A program made the position numbers and the translations under genes. Below the pieces are notes generated by a model, which was not told the DNA's origin, did no database searches, and saw nothing but the letters and a program-made list of their open reading frames with translations. Shown piece after piece: positions 1-10,597 of a stretch of 64,000 nt of DNA. The DNA is from Coleophoma eucalyptorum (taxonomy: Eukaryota; Ascomycota; Leotiomycetes; Helotiales; Dermateaceae), in the NCBI GenBank assembly GCA_026120035.1, contig JALRME010000021.1:186001-250000 (forward strand), in the 5' to 3' direction. Positions within the stretch are counted from its first letter, which is position 1. Each line of letters begins with the position of its first letter.

Positions 1-326
1 AATATGTCAGTCCTGGTCCTGGGCGTAGTAAAGCGCTGGGAATACTGCATACCCCACATAATATAACAACTTGCAAACGACAAGATCAAGGAGCTTCGCC
101 AGATTCTGTAGTTCGTCAGTACAATGCCATGGCCGAATGTCAGAGATCTCGAGTCCATACGTCTGCGTCTCTCCCTTAGGTGAAAGGAACCATGCTGCAA
201 CGGAGGCAAGCACGACAACAATGAGGCCGATGATGATAGCCCAGCTAGAATTGAGTCAGTCCCTGTCCTTGGAGAGCAGTATAGATGCATCTCTGAGATG
301 CACGAGACAACATACCCGGTGGCCAT
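1..326 (-). CDS. vma9: V-type proton ATPase subunit e (Vma9), 5' part
   Basis: Small membrane subunit of the V0 sector of the vacuolar H+-ATPase. The gene is cut by the left edge. Visible exons on the minus strand are 326-316, 244-161 and 105-53. The last donor (GTATGC at 52) opens an intron whose branch site (CTGAC) lies close to position 1, so the next exon is outside the window. The spliced protein begins MATGWAIIIGLIVVVLAS and continues AAWFLSPKGETQT-IWRSSLILSF-ASCYIMWG. This matches the family core: a first transmembrane helix, the FLSPKGE.QT.WRSSL motif, then the start of the second helix. The start codon is the only ATG that gives the family N-terminus; it is followed after 11 nt by a GTATGT donor. 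No single open frame covers the gene because it is broken into tiny exons. Confident in identity; the 3' end is unseen. Confidence 0.87.
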   Translation of the reverse strand, partial: MATGYVVSCISEMHLYCSPRTGTDSILAGLSSSASLLSCLPPLQHGSFHLRERRRRMDSRSLTFGHGIVLTNYRIWRSSLILSFASCYIMWGMQYSQRFTTPRTRTDI

Positions 327-2254
327 TGTGGAGAAGATGGTAAAGCGTTGCTTGAACTACTTTGAAGGAGATGTTGGCAGCGTGCTGTACACCTCATAGC
401 TTGGAGGCAGCTTCGTGATGTCGAGGTGCTTGATGACTCAGCAGACACGGGAAAACTATTTATCCGCCACAGCTTTCCGTAACAGACCTAAGCAGCTAAG
501 TAAAGTACGAAGAGATGCAGTGACAAACAATTTTGATATTATTGGTATCAACTACGGTAAACAAATCGATTATTCCGAATTAAGTTTGCTCAAGAAGTCC
601 TCCATCACTTCACCATGTCTAATCCCATGCTATTCCCGTGTCTGGTTTTGACAGGAACTCCAGTTGGCACAGACATGGCATGTCAGCACAGATGATCGTT
701 GTGGTGCAAGCCAATGCCGAAAAGAACATGCTTACTATGTATCGATGATTGACAGCGTGGGTTGACATCGATTTAGAGTGCTCCAATTCAAGATAAGCCT
801 GGTCCTTAGCAGTGCTTACAACGAACAGTGAGTAGCTCCTCAAGCTATACAGCTAGAAGATATTGCCCAGTAAAATTTCTTACTGCGATGAGATTAGGGT
901 CTTTCGATCCAAGAGAAAGATAAACCTAGTGATAGGATGACTGGGCTGAAAGCTGTGCCCGTGTAAGTGAACATAGCCTTACACCTGTTGGCGAAAATAC
1001 AATTACGGATCCCGGGAAAAAGTTATGATCCACTTCTCTACCTTCTCCTGAGTCTCATTGGGTTTGTAAGTCAGAGCTATTACCTTCGTGCTAGTGCACT
1101 CTTGGCTTTGAGGATTCTTCCTTTGTGGCGCATACTCGATGCGGGATATTGTTTATCAAAATAGGAGAACAGAATACTGAATCCAACCAGACGGGTTTGT
1201 TTGAATATTTAAGAAGGTATGATAGGCATGCTGTTTCCATGTCAGTAACTCTAATTACAGACTTGTGCCTTGCATCTCTATTAACCGAGCAACCCACCAC
1301 CAAGCCCCCTGACCTGTACCTGACCAGTCCTGATATTAATTGGCCAGCAGCTACGGGTGACTGACGGACGTTACACGCAAACAAGCTTTGGCTGACGTGC
1401 GAATATACTTGGGAAACAAACGCTCGATAGTGGAGGACATGAGATGAAAAAGTCTACCATGCGCTGGCAACGGTTGATGTAGCAATATGGAGTATACGAT
1501 TGGATTTGGCAGTCTGGGGCGTGGGAATTCGAATCGCTGGAGCCATTTCCCCTTACGGTAATCCCTACCTCCTCTTACGACTTTGAATATTGTACTGGAA
1601 GTCACGGATGTCTCCTCGTTCGATTTGTGCCCACTGCAAACTCGAATTTCGAAGCGACAGCCACCGGTCTACTATTACAAGCGCAAACAGCCACAGTGTG
1701 AACAAGATGAGGCGGACAATGCATTGTATGCTCGAAAGGATTGGATTGTGGGTGGTCGAGGAGGAAACACACAAATGTAAACACGATTGAGTGATAAATA
1801 TATACGTCGTCTTAGAACTTGGTTATCGCAATATTTAATTGACAATACGGTTGCTCCTTATCTTTGCATTTACTGTACTGCAATATCTCTACCATCCTAT
1901 TCTGTATGTAGGTCTTGTTCGCCTCTCGGAGATTGAAGTATCCGTAATCTGCGGGTTGGTCCCTTGTAACGCGCCCTTAGCTAATCACCTCAACCACTTT
2001 CAAATTGGGGTCTTGTCTCGTTTGAATTTCGTCGCTCATCTCCTTTCTGCCCCGAGTACTATTTCTCTTTTCCTACGCCCTCCCTGCATACTTCATTCAC
2101 TTTGCCAGTTCTGTATCTAGGACGGACGGCGTTAATCGGTTGCCTGGTATTCTCATCGCGGTACCAGAGCCCCTCCAGTTTGGGAAACATTTTGTGGTTC
2201 TGACGCCGACTTTCGATACCCGGTGCGGCGCAAGCAGCAAGATCGGTTGTTAAT
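327..2254. other. Intergenic region between vma9 and erg5
   Basis: This 1.9-kb stretch holds the divergent promoters of vma9 (minus) and erg5 (plus). Short open frames exist on both strands, but none shows a recognisable domain, plausible splicing or family similarity. The part nearest erg5 (about 2030-2110) is pyrimidine-rich, typical of fungal promoters and leaders. No RNA gene or mobile element was seen. Confidence 0.6.
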
Positions 2255-4094
2255 ATGGCTGCGGTTCAAAACGCAAGCTTTTCATCGCCTTTGGCCGATG
2301 CAAAGTATGCGCAGATTGTTGGAAACCCCCAAATCGATGGCTTCTTAGCATCTCTCAGTCAGCTCAGCGGGTGGACCATCGCTTTCACCGTGTTGGCTAT
2401 TCTTGTGGCATACGATCAATGTCAGTCCGGCGATAAGTGGTAATTTGGAGCCTGTGCTAATGTCTGACAGTCAGTTATATTGTACAGAAGGGTTCAATTG
2501 TAGGCCCAAGATGGAAGCTTCCCTTTATCGGCCCCTTCCTCGAGTCTATGGACCCAAAATGGGAAGAATACGTGGGAAAATGGGCTAGCGGTGAGCTCAG
2601 CTGTGTCTCTGTCTTCCACAAGTAAGTATTTGTTCAGCGCGAAACTACATGTTGTTAACCATTCCCAGGTTTGTTGTCATTGCCTCTACTCGCGATATGT
2701 CCCGAAAGGTCTTCAACTCGCCCAACTTCGTGAAGCCATGTGTGGTGGACGCAGCACACAAGCTTCTCGGACCTACCAACTGGGTCTTCCTTGATGGAAA
2801 GGCGCATGTCGATTTCCGTAAGGGTCTCAATGGCTTGTTCACCCGCAAGGCTCTGGGAACATACTTGCCAGGACAAGAGGAGGTTTACAAGGTCTATTTT
2901 GAGAGGTTCCTCAAGGTCTCTGAGGACGCCAAGATGGAGCCAATACCTTTCATGGCTGAATTCAGAGAAGTTATGTGTGCTGTTTCCTGCCGGACTTTCG
3001 TTGGACACTACATCTCGGACGAAGCTATCAAGCAGATTGCTGATGACTACTACAACATTACTGCTGCTTTGGAATTAGTCAATTTCCCATTCATCCTCCC
3101 ATACACTAAGACCTGGTACGGAAAGAAGGCTGCTGAAATGGTTCTGGATGAATTCTCCAAGTGTGCTGCCAAAAGCAAGGTTCGCATGGCAGCTGGCGGC
3201 GAAATCAGCTGTATTATGGATGGATGGGTTTTTGCTCAGCTCGAATCTGCCAGATGGCGCGAACGCGAAGCCAAGGGGTTGTCCATGGAGGGATTGGAGA
3301 AGCCATCTCCTCTTCTCCGAGACTTCACCGACTACGAGATTGCCCAGACAGTTTTTACTTTCCTCTTCGCTTCGCAGGACGCTACGAGCAGTGCTGCAAC
3401 ATGGCTTTTCCAGCTTATGGCCCAACGACCCGATTGTCTTGACAAGATCCGTGAAGAGCAACTGCGCGCACGTGGTGGAGATAGGGAGAAGCCAGTCACC
3501 ATGGACATGTTCGATGAGCTGCCTTACACCCGCGCTGTCGTTCAAGAGACCTTGAGATACCGTCCCCCAGTCATTATGGTGCCATATCTCGCAAAGAAGG
3601 CTTTCCCAATCACTGACACCTACACTGTTCCCAAGGGTATGTATATGCCATAGATCCTAGCTCGAATGATACTGACAATCAGTAGGTGCTATGATCATCC
3701 CCAGTGTCTACCCATCCCTTCGCGATCCAGAAGTCTACACCAATCCAGATAGCTTTGATCCTGACCGTTACGCATATGGTGACGCCGAGGTCAAGGGAGC
3801 CAAGAACTGGCTGGTATTCGGAACTGGACCTCATTACTGTCTCGGACAAATCTACGCCATGAACAATCTGGCTCTCATGATTGGTAATGCTGCGATGAAG
3901 TTGAACTGGGTCCACCACCCAACACCTCAGTCGGAGGATATCAAGGTCTTTGCGACTATCTTCCCTAAGGTATGTTCCCCCCGTCTGGTTGATTGGAGCA
4001 TAGATTAACCATTCATTAGGATGATTGCCCCCTGGTTTTCACACGTAGAACCGTAGAGGAGAATGAGAAGTTCTTGGCCAGCTTCAAGCCATGA
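2255..4094 (+). CDS. erg5: Sterol C-22 desaturase, cytochrome P450 CYP61 (Erg5)
   Basis: Late ergosterol-pathway P450 that introduces the C22-C23 double bond into the sterol side chain; an ER membrane enzyme. Five exons join in frame to 547 residues: 2255-2420, 2471-2621, 2669-3636, 3686-3969 and 4020-4094. Every junction has a GT-AG pair. An N-terminal membrane anchor lies at about residues 37-55 ([15 protein letters not shown]), followed by the CYP61-typical [13 protein letters not shown] segment. The I-helix is [18 protein letters not shown], the K-helix ETLRYRPP, and the heme loop is [11 protein letters not shown] with the cysteine ligand codon at 3838-3840. The FASQDA I-helix and the early [14 protein letters not shown] segment distinguish it from CYP51. 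Length is normal for the family (about 530-550). It is the target pathway of azole and polyene biology but is not itself CYP51. Confidence 0.95.
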
Positions 4095-4899
4095 ATGGCG
4101 AAAGGCTAGGCAAGAATGAATGAATTAGACAATTGTAATGAGCAGGAAACTCACGGCTGACGTTGGGCACTCCAATATTCTCGCGCTTCTTAGAGAGGAA
4201 GAAACTATGCTTCCGTTTTTCTAGCAAGAGACAGCGTTCTTCATCAACGATGCGTAGCATTCTTCATAGGGGAGGACTTTATAATGGGCGTCGTGGATCG
4301 TACTTAATTTTGTTGATAGGAAGACCCTCTGATGTAGAGGAGTCAATCAACACTGTCACCTCATGCCACTTCTCGGCGAGTGACAGGCAGTAGTAAATTG
4401 TTGTAATGCAATGTTGATGGTGCTTTGGACTTGAGAACCTTTATGGTCTAGGCATAGTGCTTACTCGTATCGTGTCGACCAGTGGGCAACTGACACATGC
4501 CGATTCCACCCTATCGTAAGCCATCCAGGCGACCCAACTCCATAACACCTCCGTTCTTGGATCCTTGCTCTCAGCCCCAGAATCTACCAACACGGTCCTC
4601 ATCCGTACCCCCAGGAAACCCTGTCTGCAAGCATCCGATCGACCCAAGGCATGGCACTTGCATAGATCAAAGCCATCGCTTTGTTGGCACCGTAAGCCGT
4701 AAGCACGGGGATTTCGGAGTATATTTTTACTTCCAACTCTTTTCGATTGCTGGGATTTGGGGTTTTACCGTGGGCGCGGGTGCTGCATCTTATCTGGTGA
4801 CCCTTCCTTTTCTGGGAAGGGAACGGTGGGTATCCATAAAGTAGGAGTCACAAACACGGACAAACGGTGAAAATAAGGAAGAGTGGGTGTCTACCTTCT

Positions 4900-5300
4900 G
4901 TACCCTTATTCGCAGAAGCGCTTGTTGTTGCTATGTCGTGATCGACCCTACGTGCGCCGGTGCCTTCATTTGCAAGGCCTTATGTTATTATTTGCTGATA
5001 TTTGGTACCCTACTTACTCCGGTGCCGCATTCGAAACACTTTATAATTGCTGATTCTTCATGCTTACTTACAAATATGCCTTACTTGCAAAAGGCGTCAG
5101 TCATTGTCGTCATGTCGTGATAGACGCATACTTGCCCCTCCTGTGCCTCAATTGAACAGCGTTATTCCTGCTGATTCTTCAAACCCTACTTAATCCTGTG
5201 CCTCATTCGCAACAAACATTGTACTTGCTGGCTGTCTCGTGATTGAACCCATTAGCGCCGGTGCCTCATTCGCAAGAAGCGTTGTTAGTGCTTCATATTA
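4900..5300. repeat. Degenerate tandem repeat, unit about 60 bp
   Basis: Roughly six to seven diverged copies of a unit containing GCCGGTGCCTCATTCGCAA, then AGCGTTGTT, TGCTGATTCTTC or CTGTCTCGTGAT, and AACCCTACTTA. Recognisable CCGGTGCC/CTGTGCC starts lie near 4954, 5021, 5140, 5193 and 5256, spaced about 53-68 bp. Copies are interrupted by indels and substitutions. No coding frame runs through the array. Family unknown. Confidence 0.6.
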
Positions 5301-7107
5301 CATACGTATATTCCTTTGCCTGGTTCTTGTCGACCTGGTTTGCCATCCGGATTAACTAACCGGACGTGGTTCTTGAAGAGCAGGTTTAAACTCCATCCCC
5401 GGGGTTCAGAGGAAAAGTGTGAGGGAAGAAGACTGGACTCGCCGCCGGACTTCGGACGGACAAAAAGAGAAGAAAAACCTGGGGTTGGAGCTCGCTTGGA
5501 TGGACGGTCAGTCACATTGGAATGAGCTGTATCCTTACAAATCATTCCCATTTAGCACGATTTGGTTGAGATTTTAGAGCACGGCGGGATAAAATGAGAA
5601 AAGAATGACGTGGTTTTTATTGTATTTTTATTTATTGATTGTATTGGTGCAGGGAGGTTTGTCTGGACTGGGTATACTACAGTACCGGAGATCTTCGTGG
5701 TTCTAGATCTAGCCTCGTCGATATACAGTTTCATGGCAAAAAGCTAAGGGATTCTTATTCCGATGCAATATTAGCCGTGGAAACCCGCCAATTGGTGCGT
5801 CATATACAGCAAGTAAGTGGTTTCATCTCCAAGGCAGAAAGCAACCTACACCGGTGGAACCTTGAAAGTCACACGGCGCATGTTAAGCAAACTGAAGCTT
5901 TCCCCGTCAGATACAGTAAGAAAACGTGGTTTGCTTGAAAGCAATGGCACCACCTAAATTACTGTGCTTGTAGGTTAATTCCCATTATGGCTTGGGGTGT
6001 AACATGTTGTCAGGAGCCTGGGCATTGGAGATCAAGTGCTAGTCAAGCTTTGATACAAGCAATAAGTCATGCTATGGTAAGATTGGAGCGATGCATGTAT
6101 ATACGGAAATAAAGAGAAAAAAAAAACCCCCCCTAAAAAACCTGGCGAATCAAAAGCATTAATATTTACCCTGCCAATTAAAAAACAAAAATCTTTTCCA
6201 AATTTTCTTTACTTCTTAACGGCTAGGCCCATAGTTAATGACCTGAATGGAGTCATCTTCGTTCTACAAGCGGCTTTCATGTAATAAAGGTGCTGTGATG
6301 TGATGTCAGCTTAGCGTTCGCAGCAGCCGACCCAAACTTTAGATTCGCTCAAGGCCAAGCCAGCCCCGCCAGCCCCGCTGGGTCGGGGGTGATTCCGAAG
6401 AGTCATACCTAAGGCTCACAAGACGGTCGTGGTGAGAGGCCGTATCAGAATTGACTCCGCCAGCCTGTTCTCATCTTCGTCTTCTGACGTCTGGCGCCCA
6501 CAGCTTACATATTTCTCTTTCCCTCTCTATGCCTGGGATGCTGCTTCGTAATTGTAAGTAAGGCAGCGAGATCGGTGTAGCATAACTTTGAGCTGCTGGT
6601 GAGAGCCTTTTTACTCCGTGCTCGCGAATCGCTGCAAGGCTGCGGAAGTACGAACACCTACTCCGAGAACCGAAGTCAGGACGGAGAAGGAGATGGAGAT
6701 AGTGACGGCGATGAAGATGGGGATGGAGAAGAATGGGGAGGGGAATTAAAGCCTGAGTCATCCGGTCGAAGGTCCGTCAACCAATTCGGTGCGAAGGTGG
6801 TGCACACCATGTAGTCGGGGCGGGAAGGGAGTGGCTTTGTCGGAGCTCGCTTATACCGCGCTGTGAAAAGGGGGGTGGTGTGTGTCGGCTTAGATGCCTT
6901 GGAGGGCGTGCGCGTTCCCTTGGTGAGTATGGCGCGGTTAGCCTGCTCGCCTTGCTTGGTTGGCCAAGTCATGTCACCGACGAGGCTTGAAACCTTGTGC
7001 GTATATTGATGGTTATGGTAATGATGCTTGTATCACGGACTAAAGTTAGGGCAGTATGACTGCGTTTTTGTAATGCCGCTGGCTGTGACTGAGAATCGTT
7101 GTATTGG

Positions 7108-7115
7108 TATATAAG
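7108..7115 (+). promoter_or_regulatory. TATA-like box of the small gene at 7270
   Basis: TATATAAG sits about 160 bp upstream of the start codon. It is followed by a C/A-rich leader (CACTTCGAATAACAAGC, then repeated CAACAA) without an upstream ATG. That leader composition is typical of well-expressed fungal transcripts. Functional assignment is by position only. Confidence 0.4.
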
Positions 7116-7269
7116 TAATGGATACTCCTCCTTCTTGGAGAGCATCTAGAATCAGACTTCACATTCATCACTTCGAATAACAAGCACACTTCCCTATTCA
7201 GAACAGTCCAATTCCATCATCATAATTCTCTCTCACATACAACTTCACCACCAACAACAACAACACTCA

Positions 7270-7722
7270 ATGACAGGTGGTCTTCCACGAATCTCAGCAT
7301 CAAGTGAGTTGTCCTAGCCATTGCTATCCATATATACCAAGATTCTAACCTAAGCAGGAGCTTACCCAAACCACAAAGCACCAACCATTTTCTCACCAGC
7401 ATCACCCATCATGCAGCCAACAACTAAGGCATCCGCAACAGCTATGAAGAGTGAAAAGGACGCCGATGCCGCATCAGTAGCGAGCACGTCGACCTTCTCG
7501 AGTAGCGTCTCGCTGCTGAAGAAAAAGCTGCACAGCAAGTCGGCGGACAAGGCAGAGAATTCCAAGAAGGCCCAGAAGGTCAAGTCCCCAGAGGAATGGA
7601 ATGGTGAGTTTTGCATCTCCCTTGCCTCGACAGAGGGTCTTGGAGTTTTGTACTGACATGTTCGTGTAGCACGGGCCAGAACTGCTGAGGCTTACTATGT
7701 GCAAGCTATGATGAAGCACTAG
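7270..7722 (+). CDS. Small basic conserved hypothetical protein (110 aa)
   Basis: Three exons (7270-7303, 7358-7603, 7670-7722) with GTGAGT donors and CAG/TAG acceptors join in frame to 110 residues. The start MTGGLPRISASRAYPNHK comes from exon 1 plus the exon 2 junction. The middle is Ser/Ala/Lys-rich (SSVSLLKKKLHSKSADKAE), and the C-terminus is EEWNARARTAEAYYVQAMMKH, a short amphipathic helix that is probably the conserved part. There is no signal peptide or membrane segment. A clear TATA-like box and an AC-rich leader suggest it is expressed. No function is recognised. The regular intron structure and frame-preserving junctions are the main reason to believe it is real. Confidence 0.65.
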
Positions 7723-7934
7723 CGTTAAATCCCATGTCCAAAAGAGTCGATGGAAGTGAAATTTTGCAGCGTTTGAAACTTTGAGATACCTGGGGATGTG
7801 TATGGTCGATAATACTTTGGACCAGATATGAGATTGGAATAATAACACGGGCGTTAGGACGGGGCTTGGGATTTTTGTACATGGGTATCATTGATATAGA
7901 AATGTCGAATGGCTATGAACAAAATGTCATCAGC

Positions 7935-9329
7935 TTAAAAGCTATCATCCAGATCATCTTTCATCGCCACCATACTGGGGCTGTCTAATGCATCTGAATC
8001 GTCATACGCAGCTCCTGCAGTCGTGAGAAGATCCTCAACAATCTGCTTACTTGCTTCTCGAGCTATGGCTTGTTAGCTTGCGTATTACCGGAACCGTAGA
8101 AGCCTTACCAGGTGTTTGCAGGAGACGGGACTGTGGCAGAGAGAATTGAATGGTCTTTGGTGGACTCATTCCCATCTGCCTGTACATCTCGTCTGGGTCA
8201 TCGTCGCTATCACTCTCCCAAGTAATCTCGTCTCTCTTGCTGATAGTGTAAGTGGTTGCATCTTGCTGCAAAGGCTCGTTCAAATCTCTGCTCTGTAGCA
8301 TATCCTGGAACTTTCTTTTCCCTGTCGCAGGCGTCTGGACACTCACCCCTGGTGTTCTTGGCGCAGGAGCTCTGTTGTATTGCTGACGTACGGGAGAATC
8401 GAAGATGTCTGCACGCAATTCTGGAGCTGCATCGGGTGGAGATGACATTGGAGAGTCAGAGGCTCTCCATGATGGTTTGCTTGCAGGCACTTTGCTTTCT
8501 TTTCGTGCAGTATGGGGTGTAGCCTGCAGTCTAAATGTTTTATCTAACACCCTATGCAGTAATGGATCTGCCGTTGCCCGTGAAGATGCTTGAGTCGTTG
8601 GATCGTACAATGTAGGGTCAAATGGAGATGAAGTCGGTGTCATTGACATGTCCGGTAACCTTTGTTGGGGTCCTGGTGTACTGGGTGCTATTTGTGTATC
8701 ATCATCCACATTCTCTCCTTTCAGCTCCTGCTTTAATGCTTCATAGGAGGAGGGATACTCCGCAAATTTAGGCTTCCCGCCACTTGCAGCTCTTGGTCGA
8801 GGTGCACGAGGAGTGCTGCCGCTCATGTCTGGATCGTCTAGTAAGGAATCCTGTTCGTAGGACTCATGTTCTCCTTCCGTCTGGAAAGTCTCATCGACCT
8901 GTGATGTTCCGTAGGCACTGGCGTTTTCTTGTGATTGAGCATAAGATGCATCTTCTTCCTCTTGTTCATTCTCCTCCACTCCACACAAGGTAATATTTGC
9001 ACTTGCTTCGAAGAATTGCTTCCAGAACTATTTATAAGTCAGCCATGGCCGGACTACCACTGATGTTGTGACATTACTTTCGAAGCTTCCCAGAGAGAGT
9101 TCGAATGATCTCTATATTGCTCAACAATAGGTAGAATACTCGTGGAAACAATCCTATGTGCTCGATTGAAGTTTTGATCAATCTCTGCAACGAACGTCAG
9201 ATTCATGAAATGTGTCGGTGTGCCCCTGAACTCTCATCTTATCTTACCTTGCAGTGTAAGTGTAATTTGCTGCTCAAGTTTCTCCAGCTCTTCAAGGCTT
9301 CGTGCGGAGGAGGTGCTAGACCGAGACAT
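7935..9329 (-). CDS. ask1: DASH complex subunit Ask1
   Basis: Kinetochore DASH/Dam1 ring subunit that couples chromosomes to spindle microtubules; fungal-specific. Four exons on the minus strand (9329-9248, 9184-9078, 9027-8109, 8062-7935) give 411 residues. The Ask1 domain is at the N-terminus, residues about 10-75: RSLEELEKLEQQITLTLQ, EIDQNFNRAHRIV, SILPIVEQY and WEASKFWKQFFEASANITL. It is assembled across both small introns, which supports the splicing. The rest is acidic and low complexity with several SP/TP sites (STPRAPRP, TPTSSPFDP), consistent with Cdk control known for the yeast protein. It ends with a conserved REASKQIVEDLLTTAG segment after the last intron. For that intron I chose the acceptor CCATAG at 8063, because the alternative AG lies too close to the CTAAC branch site. 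Confidence 0.9.
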
Positions 9330-10597
9330 CTTGGATGGATTGTGTTGGGTTGTGAATGTTGCTATGTTGACTTTCTCCTTCCATCGCAAACATACAAACT
9401 GGGAAGTGGACGCGACAACGCGTTAGAGTGTTTGGTGGGGTGGCGCTTATGTAAGCGACAGAGCTTCGGATTATCGGAGCTCGTCTCTTTCGCAGTATCT
9501 TATGTTTGCAGGCGTCGCAAAGCAAGAAGAAATATTCCACAGAACTTCTATTATTTGATAAGCATGGTAAAATATAATGTTCATGGTCCAGCTGTCGAAT
9601 AAAATCTTGCCTTTACCCTTATTTCTTCCAAAATGTCTTGGTATCCCATAACAGAAAACAACAATGTCCCTTGAATGTTTACCATAACCCTTCGTGCTTC
9701 ACTTTCCGGCTGTTCCTAGCGGCGGGCTGTAATTTAGGTTCTTGTACTGGTTCCCTTTCCCGTATCTTACACTAAGTCTACAATTGCTACCAAAATTACC
9801 TTAGAAATTTTTTCTGTTGGCCTGGCATTTGTGAAATTTTCTTTCTTATATTCCCACACCTATTGATGAAAGTTAGGCATAGAAAGGAGTGTGTGCTCAT
9901 AGTATCCTAGGGATAGTGGTGTTTAATGTGGACTGAGATTGACGTTTCATGGCTCGCAGAATTAGATCATGATGACGCAAACAAATTTATCCAGAATATC
10001 TCATCTTCCATCGAGAATTGCAACAATATTATGAATTATTGTCATGGGGCTTATCAGTACAAGAGAACAATGATGATCTAAACCTTATCGCAGGTGGTTT
10101 TTGACTTCTCGACAAATCTTGAGGACATGGGAACGAGGATTTTCATCAATGATGGATTCTCCTTGCAGTTGTAGTTGACTCCGGAATTTTAGCACTGCTT
10201 CTTTTTGTTGACAGATTAGAAATTTGATCAGTCTAAATACCGTTTGATACTTGGACTTTTCATTATGTTTGTATCTTAACACTCTTTTGCCAGTTATGAA
10301 ATGAAGACCGTTACAGGAAGCGTTTCGATATGGTGAGGTCGATATCCGGAGACTACTCCGTCATCCCATTTAGAGAAAATATCATGTTGGAATTTGACAT
10401 GTGACACGTGCCTGGCTAGAATAAGAGAAAATGTTCCGCCCGTGTAAAGAATTCCCTGGAAGCTTGGAAGCTATGACATACCCCAGCCGATCACTTCTCT
10501 CATCCGGAGTCTTCCCTCCAGGTTACCCACTCCCACCGCGAGCCTCTTCCATGTTCGTTTAAGAGCTCGGTGGCTCATCGGGCTCCCTCTTTCCACT
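9330..10597. other. Intergenic region between ask1 and the phospholipase gene
   Basis: Divergent promoter region of 1.27 kb, AT-rich between about 9780 and 10330. A CACGTG hexamer lies at 10405-10410, 190 bp upstream of the phospholipase start. No gene, RNA or repeat was recognised. Confidence 0.5.

Larger units (their letters stand above)
4095..7269. other. Long gene-poor region downstream of erg5
   Basis: About 3.2 kb with no convincing gene. It contains the erg5 3' UTR, a decayed tandem repeat (listed separately), a homopolymer-rich stretch near 6115-6140 (A run then C run), and a purine-rich low-complexity tract at about 6675-6750 (GGAGATGGAGATAGTGACGG-like). The open frames across the purine tract are low-complexity artefacts. 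The last 170 bp form the promoter and leader of the small gene at 7270. Confidence 0.55.

Noticed and set aside
1565..1790. Open frames of 60-69 codons on both strands
   Set aside because: Mutually overlapping, no similarity and no splicing signals that extend them.
1984..1994. SRE-like ATCACCTCAAC upstream of erg5
   Set aside because: It has mismatches to the sterol regulatory element consensus and is a single copy; too weak to call.
6676..6972. Pro/Ser-rich open frame on the minus strand
   Set aside because: It is the translation of a purine-rich low-complexity tract and has no domain.
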